A program made the translations under genes and the position numbers. Below the pieces are notes generated by a model. It had not been told where the DNA came from. It ran no database searches and worked only from the letters and a program-made list of their open reading frames with translations. Positions 10,008 through 17,111 of a DNA stretch of 64,000 nucleotides are shown one piece after another (position 1 is the stretch's first letter; each line of letters starts with the position of its first letter). Source of the DNA: Marinilabilia salmonicolor JCM 21150 (GTDB lineage Bacteria; Bacteroidota; Bacteroidia; Bacteroidales; Marinilabiliaceae); contig NZ_AJKI01000002.1 of the NCBI RefSeq assembly GCF_000259075.1, positions 124,001 through 188,000 on the forward strand, in the 5' to 3' direction.

Positions 10008-10147
10008 AGGTGTCCGGTAAAAAAATGAGATTGCTTCACTAGTAGTGCGTTTGCAGGATATTGAGGAATGCTCAAGGTTAAAACTTTAGGGAAAGTTTTT
10101 CTTTGAGCAGCTGCGGCGGATTCCTTCCTCTGAAAGCGGCAAAGCCT

Positions 10148-10255
10148 AAACCTATCCGCCCGCATCAAGCTTAATTTCCGGCTGACCCGAAAGGCCTTGA
10201 AGTCGCCCATTAAGCCTTCTCACCAACCGCCGGCTCGGGAAACGGACGGGGCTCC
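10148..10255. repeat. Dispersed repeat family B, inner segment
   Basis: It shares AAACCTATCCGCCCGC, AATTTCCGG, AAGGCCTTGAA, GTCGCCCATT and CCGCCGG in the same order and spacing with 19797-19904, with scattered differences between. The GC content is well above the surroundings. Only the inner segment is present here; the flanking parts seen at 19.7 kb are missing. It ends next to the pheS terminator. Confidence 0.65.
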
Positions 10256-10260
10256 ACACA

Positions 10261-10290
10261 AAAAAACCGTGAACCTAAAGACCCACGGTT
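10261..10290 (-). terminator. Terminator after pheS
   Basis: Arms AACCGTG (10265-10271) and CACGGTT (10284-10290), with a T run on the minus-strand side, 55 bp behind the pheS stop codon. Confidence 0.75.
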
Positions 10291-10344
10291 TGTAGATTAT
10301 AATAAAAACTCTGCATCATCGCATCTCAGCGGATACAAAGTCTT

Positions 10345-11364
10345 TTACGATTCTGCCCTGAACTGTTCCAAAAATCTCACATCATTCTCAAAGAACAGAC
10401 GGATATCGTTGATCTGATATTTTAACATCGCGATGCGCTCAATTCCCATCCCGAAAGCAAAACCGGTGTACTCATCCGGATCAATATCACAATTGGTCAA
10501 TACAGCGGGATCAACCATTCCGCATCCGAGAATCTCCACCCAACCTGTGTGCTTACAAATATTACAGCCTTCTCCTCCGCAAAGGGTACAAGAAATATCC
10601 ATTTCAGCAGATGGCTCAGTAAACGGGAAGTACGAAGGGCGCAGACGAATCTCGGTATCCTGACCAAACATCTCTTTCGCAAAATAGAGCAATGTCTGAC
10701 GCAGGTCGGCAAACGATACGTCTTTATCGATGTAAAGCCCTTCCACCTGATGAAAGATACAGTGGGCTCGGGCAGAAATAGCTTCATTACGGAAAACACG
10801 GCCGGGGAAGATGGCACGAATAGGCGGCTTCTGATGCTCCATGGTACGAATCTGAACCGAAGAGGTGTGTGTACGCAATAAAATATCAGGATCCTGATTG
10901 ATAAAAAAGGTATCCTGCATATCCCGGGCCGGATGTTCCGGCGGGAAATTCAAAGCTTCAAAAACGTGCCAGTCGTCCTCAATTTCGGGCCCTTCAGCGA
11001 CCGAAAAACCAATACGATCGAAAATTTCTACAATCTGATTGCGTACAATAGAGAGCGGATGACGACTACCCAGGGGCATCGCACTTCCGGGAAGTGTAAG
11101 ATCTGTTGCTCCTGAAGTCAGCCCTGATTGTTCAAATTGCTCCTTCAGTTGAGTGATAGATTCCTGGGCGGCATTCTTCAATTCATTAATAGCCTGTCCA
11201 ACAGCCTTCTTCTGATCATTGGGGACATTCTTAAAATCATTGAAAAGCTGGGGAATAATTCCCTTTTTACTGATATATTTAATCCGCAGTTGTTCTGCCT
11301 CTTCAGCAGTTTCTGCCTTCAGGTTCTTTACTTCTTCCAGTAAATCTTTAATCTTATCAAGCAT
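10345..11364 (-). CDS. pheS: Phenylalanyl-tRNA synthetase alpha subunit
   Basis: The catalytic alpha subunit (339 residues, normal length) of the heterotetrameric enzyme that charges tRNA-Phe in the cytosol. The N-terminal 90 residues form the tRNA-binding coiled coil. The class II catalytic core follows, with motif 2 at [19 protein letters not shown] and motif 3 in [15 protein letters not shown] cysteine cluster [17 protein letters not shown], common in bacterial PheS, sits before motif 3. pheT is not adjacent in this window, as is usual in Bacteroidota, where the two genes are separated. A -7 element TACTTTTG lies 32 bp upstream. Confidence 0.97.
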   Translation of the reverse strand: MLDKIKDLLEEVKNLKAETAEEAEQLRIKYISKKGIIPQLFNDFKNVPNDQKKAVGQAINELKNAAQESITQLKEQFEQSGLTSGATDLTLPGSAMPLGSRHPLSIVRNQIVEIFDRIGFSVAEGPEIEDDWHVFEALNFPPEHPARDMQDTFFINQDPDILLRTHTSSVQIRTMEHQKPPIRAIFPGRVFRNEAISARAHCIFHQVEGLYIDKDVSFADLRQTLLYFAKEMFGQDTEIRLRPSYFPFTEPSAEMDISCTLCGGEGCNICKHTGWVEILGCGMVDPAVLTNCDIDPDEYTGFAFGMGIERIAMLKYQINDIRLFFENDVRFLEQFRAES

Positions 11365-11395
11365 TGTTTCTGATTTTTTGGAACAATTTGAACCA

Positions 11396-11403
11396 CAAAA
11401 GTA
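11396..11403 (-). promoter_or_regulatory. Promoter -7 element for pheS
   Basis: CAAAAGTA on the plus strand reads TACTTTTG on the minus strand, an exact TAnnTTTG match, 32 bp before the pheS start codon. No clear TTTG partner is seen at the -33 position. Confidence 0.5.
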
Positions 11404-11517
11404 ATAATTTTTTCCACCTGCTTAAATCTCGCCGGGGTATTATATTTTTTGGGGAATGGAAGTGGATAGAGATATTCATGCGGCAAAAATGTTTAAATTG
11501 TAATGTTTGCGGCACAA

Positions 11518-12303
11518 CTAAGCCCCACCTGCGACAACAAGCACAACCACCAGAGCCATTGCCGCAATTCCTCCCATAAAAGCCCCGAAACCGTTGGGCT
11601 CTTTAATATAGAAGTTGTTCTCTCCCTCATTTGTAAAGTATCCGGGAGTAAGAGAAGTATTGGTCAGCTTTTTCACACTGAACTGTTGACTAACAAATAC
11701 CGGTTCCTGCTCCTTCCCATAAGGGATAATTGTCAGAAATAAACGATAAGTAGCGGGAGACTCCTCCCCGGAGAAAGACACTGTTCTGGTTTTATAATAC
11801 CCATTGTCTGTTCTGAGGTTCACTTTCTCAACAGGTTTCGTATCCGGAAAATCAAAGAAAGACCGCTCAAGAACGGGCCCTTTCACACGCACTTTACTAT
11901 CAGGTGGAATAAACAAAATTGAGGGATTTGTTTGAATTTCACCTTGAGTAGTAGTATAATAGTCCCGATCATAAACATAGGATTGCCGACTGTGCGATAC
12001 AGACGAAATCTGTGAAGTATTATCGAAAAAGGGAATCGTCTCACCTGCTCTGATTAGCGAAGATTTTGACTTATCAACCAAAACAGGGCGCAAGGAGCGG
12101 TTAAAAATCTCCACCTGAATTTCTCCTCCATCTCCATCAAACGAATAGCTGATTTCGAGCGAATCTGTCAGAGAAACCCCGACATCGTCCGAAGCATCTG
12201 TCTTCAAAGGGGTAAGCCCTACATACTGATAAGTGCTACAACTGGAAAACAACAAAGTAACCAGTAAACTGAGGATTAGAGTTACAGTTTTCATGTGTTT
12301 CAA
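11518..12303 (-). CDS. Hypothetical lipoprotein with C-terminal hydrophobic segment
   Basis: A 261-residue protein of unknown function. The N-terminus is a lipoprotein signal with lipobox FSSC (C22), so it should be lipid-anchored facing the periplasm or surface. The middle is beta-rich with a run of tyrosines (SYVYDRDYYTTTQG). The last 20 residues are strongly hydrophobic (GGIAAMALVVVLVVAGGA), giving a second possible membrane contact. It is the last gene of the leftward prolyl isomerase cluster, 62 bp after the preceding gene, and may be co-transcribed. I recognise no domain. An alternative ATG lies three codons in (MKTVT). Confidence 0.75.
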   Translation of the reverse strand: MKHMKTVTLILSLLVTLLFSSCSTYQYVGLTPLKTDASDDVGVSLTDSLEISYSFDGDGGEIQVEIFNRSLRPVLVDKSKSSLIRAGETIPFFDNTSQISSVSHSRQSYVYDRDYYTTTQGEIQTNPSILFIPPDSKVRVKGPVLERSFFDFPDTKPVEKVNLRTDNGYYKTRTVSFSGEESPATYRLFLTIIPYGKEQEPVFVSQQFSVKKLTNTSLTPGYFTNEGENNFYIKEPNGFGAFMGGIAAMALVVVLVVAGGA

Positions 12304-12365
12304 ATTTTAGTTAGAAGGCCTGATGAAACCTGAATAGCGAAATACCATCATCAAGTATTATTATC

Positions 12366-13676
12366 CTATTTCTCAATAATTTCAATGGTTTTAATCCGGA
12401 TATCCTGCACTGGGCGATCTTCACCATAGGTTTCGACGGATGCAATTTTGTCAACAACATCCATGCCACTTACCACTTCTGCAAAAACAGAGTAATCTCC
12501 GTCAAGATAGGGAGCTCCGCCAACGGTAGTATAGACTTCCCGCTGCGTGGGGGTAAAGCGGAACCCCTTTTCCTGTTCTATATCATTGAGTTCCTCATCG
12601 GTAAAAATACGGCCTGCAATAATGAAAAACTGAGAACCGTCTGAGCGGTTTCGCGGATTACGGGCGGCCGGAAGTTTGGAGGCTGCAACCGCTCCACGCT
12701 TATGAAAAAGGGAGGGGACTATTTTGGTAGGTAAAGTATAGCCCGGACCTTTCCAGCCCACCACATCATCTTTACCTGCATATTTTGAGTCGGCCGCTCC
12801 CATCTGTATCAAAAAGTTTTTCAGTACCCGGTGAACCGTCAGACTATCATAAAACTGGTCACTGACGAGTTTTATAAAATTATCCCGATAGGCAGGCAAC
12901 TCATCGTAAGTACGAATGACAATATCTCCCATCGTGGTTTTTATGCGAAATCCGGCTACTTTTTTGTAAGAAATATATACTTTGTCAGTTTTGGTTCGGA
13001 GATCATAGATGGAAGCAGCACGCTCGTTCTGCTCTTTCAACAGCCGGGCAATGTACTTTTTGGAAAGCACTACCCTTTGTAAAGAGTCCCTGGAGCCTCT
13101 CTCCTGAACGATACCCATAAATTCATGATTCAGTCTGAAAGCCGGTTTGCTTTCTTTTATGTTATCCGGGACAGTCCAGAAGCCCAACGAATCCAGCTCC
13201 TGATAGTCACCTGCAAGGGCCTTTACAACAAAGAGTTTTCGTTTGGGTCTTTTCAGGGTGTACAGCGTATCGGGCTGTGCAAGGCTGCCTTTAACCTTGA
13301 TGTAATCCGTGTTATTTTGTTTTACCTTCAGCACCACCAGATTTAGATTGTGATCGTAGGCGGTATATCCTTCTACTTCCGTCATATCACGGGTTCCAAC
13401 GGGAGCAATCTCTGCTTTGTAAGCTCCTTTGATCCATTCGAAGTTGGTGAGCACCAGATTCTCGTCCACAAAAAAGCCAAAACCTCTGTTCAATGCACGA
13501 TTGTAGTGATCGTAAGTACGAATCTCGACCATCCCTTTGATATTATCCTGATAAGAGCCAAAGGAAACCTTATCTTTTATTGTTTCCTTTTTCCCGGAAG
13601 AATTATTACATCCCACTACGGAAAAAATCAAAAGACTGAATAGAAAATAAGAAAGTAAACCAGAGTTCCGGTGCAT
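12366..13676 (-). CDS. Prolyl isomerase fused to inactive trypsin-like domain
   Basis: A 436-residue exported protein; the lipobox VVGC lies near residue 23. Residues about 45-225 look like a chymotrypsin/HtrA-type fold (GFGFFVDENLVLTN, then AYDHNLNLVVLKV), but the positions of the catalytic triad are altered. TNFEW stands where TNxHV is expected, DHNLNLVVL where the aspartate block is expected, and no GNSGGP motif is found. Residues about 235-436 are a cyclophilin domain with HRVLKNFLIQMG and GSQFFIIAG, carrying the arginine, phenylalanine and glutamine of the active site. It should be a periplasmic folding factor with an extra binding module. Two paralogous isomerases lie directly upstream in the same direction. 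Confidence 0.82.
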   Translation of the reverse strand: MHRNSGLLSYFLFSLLIFSVVGCNNSSGKKETIKDKVSFGSYQDNIKGMVEIRTYDHYNRALNRGFGFFVDENLVLTNFEWIKGAYKAEIAPVGTRDMTEVEGYTAYDHNLNLVVLKVKQNNTDYIKVKGSLAQPDTLYTLKRPKRKLFVVKALAGDYQELDSLGFWTVPDNIKESKPAFRLNHEFMGIVQERGSRDSLQRVVLSKKYIARLLKEQNERAASIYDLRTKTDKVYISYKKVAGFRIKTTMGDIVIRTYDELPAYRDNFIKLVSDQFYDSLTVHRVLKNFLIQMGAADSKYAGKDDVVGWKGPGYTLPTKIVPSLFHKRGAVAASKLPAARNPRNRSDGSQFFIIAGRIFTDEELNDIEQEKGFRFTPTQREVYTTVGGAPYLDGDYSVFAEVVSGMDVVDKIASVETYGEDRPVQDIRIKTIEIIEK

Positions 13677-13688
13677 TTTAAAAGCGTT

Positions 13689-14504
13689 TTATTGCATTAT
13701 TTCTTCCACCTTAATAACCACATCAGTAAAAGGGCGGTCGTTCTCATCTCTTTTCAGCGCAGCAATTTTATCAATAACATCAAACCCCTCGACAACTTCT
13801 CCAAAAACGGTATAGTCACCATCCAAATCAGGCAAACCGCCAATACTGGTGTAAGCCTCACGTTGAGCATCTGAAAATTCAATGTAATCAGACAATGAAT
13901 ATTCAAAATTGATCTTCTGCTTTATGTCGCGAAGTAACTCATTGAAAGCACGGGGATCCTCCTTCTTCAGCCGGGCCAACTCCTCTTTTCGGGGTACATA
14001 GAACTCTTTTTTCAGCCTGTTTTTAATGGGGATATTGTTGTTCTTTTCAATGATTTCCAATTGTTCATCTGTCCACACCCTTCCCTTAACAATATAAAAC
14101 TGGGAAATATCCGACATCCTGAAATGATTGACATCTTCGGGTTGACGGGGAGCACATAAAGCACCCTTTTTGTGAAAATGGTGTTCGTGGGTCTCGGCAT
14201 CAATGATAACTGCAGAATTGCCATACCCGATATGTTTACCAGCAGGAGCATTGCGTGAATCAGAGGACCCTCCCTGAATAACAAAGTTTTGTATCACCCG
14301 GTAGAAAAGTGTTCCGTCGAAGTGATCACTGTTTACCAGTTTTAGAAATTCATTCCGGTGATTAGGAGTGTCGTTGTACAATTTCACTTTCATGTTACCC
14401 AGGTTGGTATTGATGAGTACATAATGCGTGTACTCCTGCCCGTAAACAGTGTTCATTGCTCCAAGGAGACAACCTGCCATCAGAAAAATAAAAAATCTCC
14501 GCAT
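13689..14504 (-). CDS. Cyclophilin-type peptidyl-prolyl isomerase, secreted
   Basis: A 271-residue protein with a cleavable signal peptide (about 1-22, ending VYGQ) and a cyclophilin domain acting on Xaa-Pro bonds in the envelope. The active-site block FYRVIQNFVIQGG and the ISQFYIVKG strand are present. Between that strand and the closing YTSIGGLPDLDGDYTVFGEV part there is a charged helical insertion of about 75 residues, shared with the neighbouring paralogue at 14574. It is the middle member of three tandem isomerase genes, 12 bp ahead of the trypsin-like fusion. A hairpin lies between it and the previous gene. Confidence 0.88.
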   Translation of the reverse strand: MRRFFIFLMAGCLLGAMNTVYGQEYTHYVLINTNLGNMKVKLYNDTPNHRNEFLKLVNSDHFDGTLFYRVIQNFVIQGGSSDSRNAPAGKHIGYGNSAVIIDAETHEHHFHKKGALCAPRQPEDVNHFRMSDISQFYIVKGRVWTDEQLEIIEKNNNIPIKNRLKKEFYVPRKEELARLKKEDPRAFNELLRDIKQKINFEYSLSDYIEFSDAQREAYTSIGGLPDLDGDYTVFGEVVEGFDVIDKIAALKRDENDRPFTDVVIKVEEIMQ

Positions 14505-14521
14505 ATCTCTCAGGTATGATT

Positions 14522-14563
14522 AAAAAAATGACCGGATTACAAAATGCAACCCGGTCAAAAAAG
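14522..14563 (-). terminator. Hairpin between two isomerase genes
   Basis: Arms TGACCGG (14529-14535) and CCGGTCA (14551-14557), with an A run at 14522-14528 giving a minus-strand T run. It sits between two tandem isomerase genes, so it may end or only reduce transcription into the second one. Confidence 0.6.
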
Positions 14564-14573
14564 TATGCAAATA

Positions 14574-15407
14574 TTATTCCTCAATAACTTCCATAGTCAT
14601 CTCAATGTCTTCGAGTGGACGATCCATCTGATCAGTAGTTACTTTTGCAATAGAATCGATCACATCAAGACCTTCTTCCACTTCCCCAAACACGGTATAC
14701 GCATCATCCAACATGGGAGTTCCTCCGATAGTTGTGTATGCCTCGCGCACCTCCTCGGGAAATTCAAATTTGGCTGAATCACCTAATTCAGCTTTGGTTT
14801 CCTCTTCCAATTTTGAGATGAGCGCCTCAAAACCTTCACGATCGCCACGCTGACGCATCGCCATCAAAGAATCCTGGTAAGGAGTGATTTTATCAAACAT
14901 CCGAGCCTGAATAGCTCTCTGCCCCATTTGATCTTCAAAATTATCCAATTGTTCGGTGGTCATCGTTTCACCCTGGACAATGTAAAACTGTGAACCCGAA
15001 GATTTACGTTCAGGATTGGCCTGATCACCCTGACGGGCAGCAGCCAAAGCGCCTTTTTTATGAAAACGTTTCGGGAAATTAATTTCTGCAGGCACAGTAT
15101 ATCCTGGACCTCCGGAGCCGAGCCGGGCACCTTTTTCAGCACCTTTGGATTCGGGGTCACCACCCTGAATCATAAAGCCTTCAATTACCCTATGAAACAA
15201 GAGGTCATTGTAAAAACCCTCTTCCGCCAGTTTAAGGAAATTCTCCTTGTGCTGAGGTGTATCGTCGTAAAGTTTAATTTTCATATTGCCATAAGGGGTT
15301 TTCACCAAAACCTTTTTCTCAGGTTCATCGCAATGGGTAAACAATACGCCCAGAGACACAACAAGTGAAAACAGCGTAATTTTTCTAAAAGAAAGAAATG
15401 ATGTCAT
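14574..15407 (-). CDS. Cyclophilin-type peptidyl-prolyl isomerase lipoprotein
   Basis: A 277-residue lipoprotein (lipobox near FTHC, C26) with a cyclophilin domain. FHRVIEGFMIQGGD carries the catalytic arginine and its partners, and GSQFYIVQG and YTVFGEVEEGLDVID close the barrel. A long charged helical insertion (about residues 155-220) precedes the GGTPMLDDAYT strand. The family catalyses prolyl cis-trans isomerisation during folding of exported proteins. It begins 17 bp after the small conserved gene at 15425, so the two are probably one transcript. Two diverged paralogues follow in tandem. Confidence 0.9.
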   Translation of the reverse strand: MTSFLSFRKITLFSLVVSLGVLFTHCDEPEKKVLVKTPYGNMKIKLYDDTPQHKENFLKLAEEGFYNDLLFHRVIEGFMIQGGDPESKGAEKGARLGSGGPGYTVPAEINFPKRFHKKGALAAARQGDQANPERKSSGSQFYIVQGETMTTEQLDNFEDQMGQRAIQARMFDKITPYQDSLMAMRQRGDREGFEALISKLEEETKAELGDSAKFEFPEEVREAYTTIGGTPMLDDAYTVFGEVEEGLDVIDSIAKVTTDQMDRPLEDIEMTMEVIEE

Positions 15408-15424
15408 GGTTCAAAATTTTCTGA

Positions 15425-15763
15425 TTACTGTAATTGAATTTTTAGATATTCGAATGCGGATTTTTTAAGCACATGGTTCAAAAATGAAGGAGTCAGCGAT
15501 TTTAACCGTTTCACCTCTTCAAACTGCGGCCACCCCTCTTCATCACGACCGTTGGCTTTCAGGTAACCTTCTCTGCTCAACAGGGTACATTTTCCGAGAT
15601 TAATCAAATCCATCTTCTCCTGTCTTTCGTAGGGCTTCATCCCCTTCCCCAACTCCTGAATCCCAATAAGAAACAACATAAAATCAAAATCCGCTGTCAC
15701 CTTAAACTTTTTACTGATCTCCAGAACCATCAAGTCCCAGTTTTCTGCGTTGTATTCTGTCAT
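15425..15763 (-). CDS. Small conserved hypothetical protein
   Basis: A 112-residue cytosolic protein without signal peptide or membrane segment. It is rich in charged helices and contains the block FDFMLFLIGIQELGKG and a tail ending FEYLKIQLQ. The sequence looks like an uncharacterised Bacteroidota family, but I cannot name it. It is the first gene of the leftward isomerase cluster, 17 bp before the first isomerase, which suggests co-expression. No function is proposed. Confidence 0.7.
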   Translation of the reverse strand: MTEYNAENWDLMVLEISKKFKVTADFDFMLFLIGIQELGKGMKPYERQEKMDLINLGKCTLLSREGYLKANGRDEEGWPQFEEVKRLKSLTPSFLNHVLKKSAFEYLKIQLQ

Positions 15764-15875
15764 AACTATATCCCCTTTTCCCCGCCTGAAGACGTTTCTT
15801 ACATATTTCCTCTACCTCAGGGGGATGATTGTAAAAGTCAAAAATAATAAAAGTTAAGGAATTGCATCAATGCCA

Positions 15876-15912
15876 ATAAAAAAGCCGGTCAGGAAATTCC
15901 TGCCGGCCTTTT
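15876..15912 (-). terminator. Terminator after tRNA-Val
   Basis: Near-perfect arms AAGCCGGTCAGGA and TCCTGCCGGCCTT, with a T run on the minus strand, directly behind the tRNA 3' end at 15914. Confidence 0.8.
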
Positions 15913-15913
15913 G

Positions 15914-15988
15914 TGGGTTGTACTGGATTCGAACCAGTGACCCCTACCCTGTCAAGGTAATGCTCTAAACCAACTGAGCTAACAACCC
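15914..15988 (-). tRNA. tRNA-Val (anticodon GAC)
   Basis: A 75-nt cloverleaf on the minus strand. The acceptor stem GGGTTGT pairs with ACAACCC, the D arm starts GCTCAGTTGG, and the anticodon stem TTACC/GGTAG holds the loop TTGACAG, placing GAC at positions 34-36 to read GUC. The T arm is ACTGG-TTCGAAT-CCAGT and the discriminator is A. The CCA end is not encoded. A -7 promoter element lies just upstream and a strong terminator just downstream, so it is a single-tRNA transcript. Confidence 0.97.
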
Positions 15989-16001
15989 CTGCTTTGTGCT
16001 G

Positions 16002-16009
16002 CAAAAATA
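16002..16009 (-). promoter_or_regulatory. Promoter -7 element for tRNA-Val
   Basis: It reads TATTTTTG on the minus strand, a TAnnTTTG match, 14 bp before the tRNA 5' end. No good -33 partner was found. Confidence 0.55.
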
Positions 16010-16053
16010 GTAAAAAAAGGATTCGTTCCTCATGTTGCAAAAGAAAAATCAAC

Positions 16054-16086
16054 AAAAAAAGGTTCGGCAAACCACCGAACCTTTTT
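16054..16086. terminator. Hairpin flanked by A and T runs
   Basis: Arms AAAAGGTTCGG and CCGAACCTTTTT make a stem usable on either strand. Being on the DoxX side of the tRNA promoter, it probably ends leftward transcription from the DoxX gene, 207 bp downstream of that stop codon. Confidence 0.6.
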
Positions 16087-16292
16087 CTCTGGATTTTTTT
16101 TCTGATCTAAGGGAAAGGCGAAACTTTCTTGGCGACAAAGATAGACATCTTTTAACAACCTCAAACAAAAAGTGGATATTTTTTGATTTGAAGTGGATAA
16201 AAATATCATTTCCACACCTCCACACACCTGATTACCCCCTGACATCAACCTTTGTAAGTGATTTTAACATTTATCCTGTAAAAAAATAGTTT

Positions 16293-16694
16293 TTATCTTT
16301 TTCCTGCGATGGCATCCACTGAATATTTACCGGATCCCAGGAAGAAAGTTGCTGCAAACGCAATAAAGTAAACCAAAGCAAACTCTTTGGAAGCCCCTCC
16401 GGCAGAGAATAATGGATCCCCGGAATGTACGACCAATGCTGCAGTGAGCATGGTAATCATAAGCGGAATAGATGCCAGACGGGTTCTGAGACCTATCAGC
16501 ACCATAATTCCTGCCACAAATTCAGCGAGAGTGGCCAATACCAGATTAATTGTGGGACTGATGCCAAACAAAGCGGGGAACTGAATATTTCCGGAGAGCA
16601 ACATTTGAAGTTTGCCCAACCCATGTCCGAATGCTATGAAAAAGCCAAATCCCACACGTAATATAAGTGCAGCTAAATCTTTTGATGTTTTCAT
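16293..16694 (-). CDS. DoxX-family membrane protein
   Basis: A 133-residue inner-membrane protein with four predicted helices of the DoxX/DoxD type. The typical start, with LILRVGFGFFIAFGHGLGKL, is followed by AEFVAGIMVLIGLRTRLASIPL. Members are found in redox and sulfur metabolism contexts, but most have no proven role. Nothing adjacent suggests a partner: the upstream side is a palindromic repeat, the downstream side a hairpin. The role remains unknown. Confidence 0.85.
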   Translation of the reverse strand: MKTSKDLAALILRVGFGFFIAFGHGLGKLQMLLSGNIQFPALFGISPTINLVLATLAEFVAGIMVLIGLRTRLASIPLMITMLTAALVVHSGDPLFSAGGASKEFALVYFIAFAATFFLGSGKYSVDAIAGKR

Positions 16695-16792
16695 GTCGAT
16701 ATTGTTTTTGATGAATTAAATTAACAACGAAATGACAATTTGGTTTTAACCAGCCTTATTGATAAGAAAAATAAGATGATAACAGACTGATA

Positions 16793-16946
16793 GCCTGAGA
16801 GCAATTGCCCCGGGCATAACACCCGGTCATTAAAGACATCCCCCCTCTCAATATTGGTCGCGACGCGACCAATATTGAGAGGGGGGAGAGGGGGGAGATT
16901 TGTTACAATTTCCCTGGGGCGCTGCCCCAGGCTATTGCTCTCAGGC
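16793..16946. repeat. Nested palindromic element
   Basis: Three inverted repeats are nested or adjacent. The outer arms are 16793-16805 and 16934-16946, 13 bp and perfect (GCCTGAGAGCAAT). The inner arms are 16840-16862 and 16864-16886, 23 bp and perfect with a one-base centre, containing CTCAATATTGGTCGCG. A smaller GC-rich palindrome CCTGGGGCGCTGCCCCAGG lies at 16913-16931. A purine-rich GAGAGGGGGGAGA tract follows the inner palindrome. No coding capacity is seen. The inner stem could extrude as a cruciform or form a long RNA hairpin. Confidence 0.8.
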
Positions 16947-17111
16947 CGTTGGCCTGTTGAAAAATAGTTTTGAGAACAAAAAACCTTGCCCTCAGGAGAA
17001 TCCGGACCAATTGAAAACGCAACATCATTATGTATTTAAACCCTCGCTTTTAGAGAGACTGCTTTATTTTACAATGTCCAACTACCTGCGAAATACAACC
17101 ATCCTCATGAA
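16947..17111. other. Intergenic, no gene seen
   Basis: AT-rich sequence between the palindromic element and the stop codon of the leftward glycoside hydrolase. A short rightward frame crossing it has no coding features. No clear terminator for the hydrolase is visible. Confidence 0.3.

Noticed and set aside
10004-10210. Leftward 68-codon frame, partly similar to another at 19817-20023
   Set aside because: The similarity is explained by the shared DNA repeat; both frames are broken at different places and show no conserved protein.
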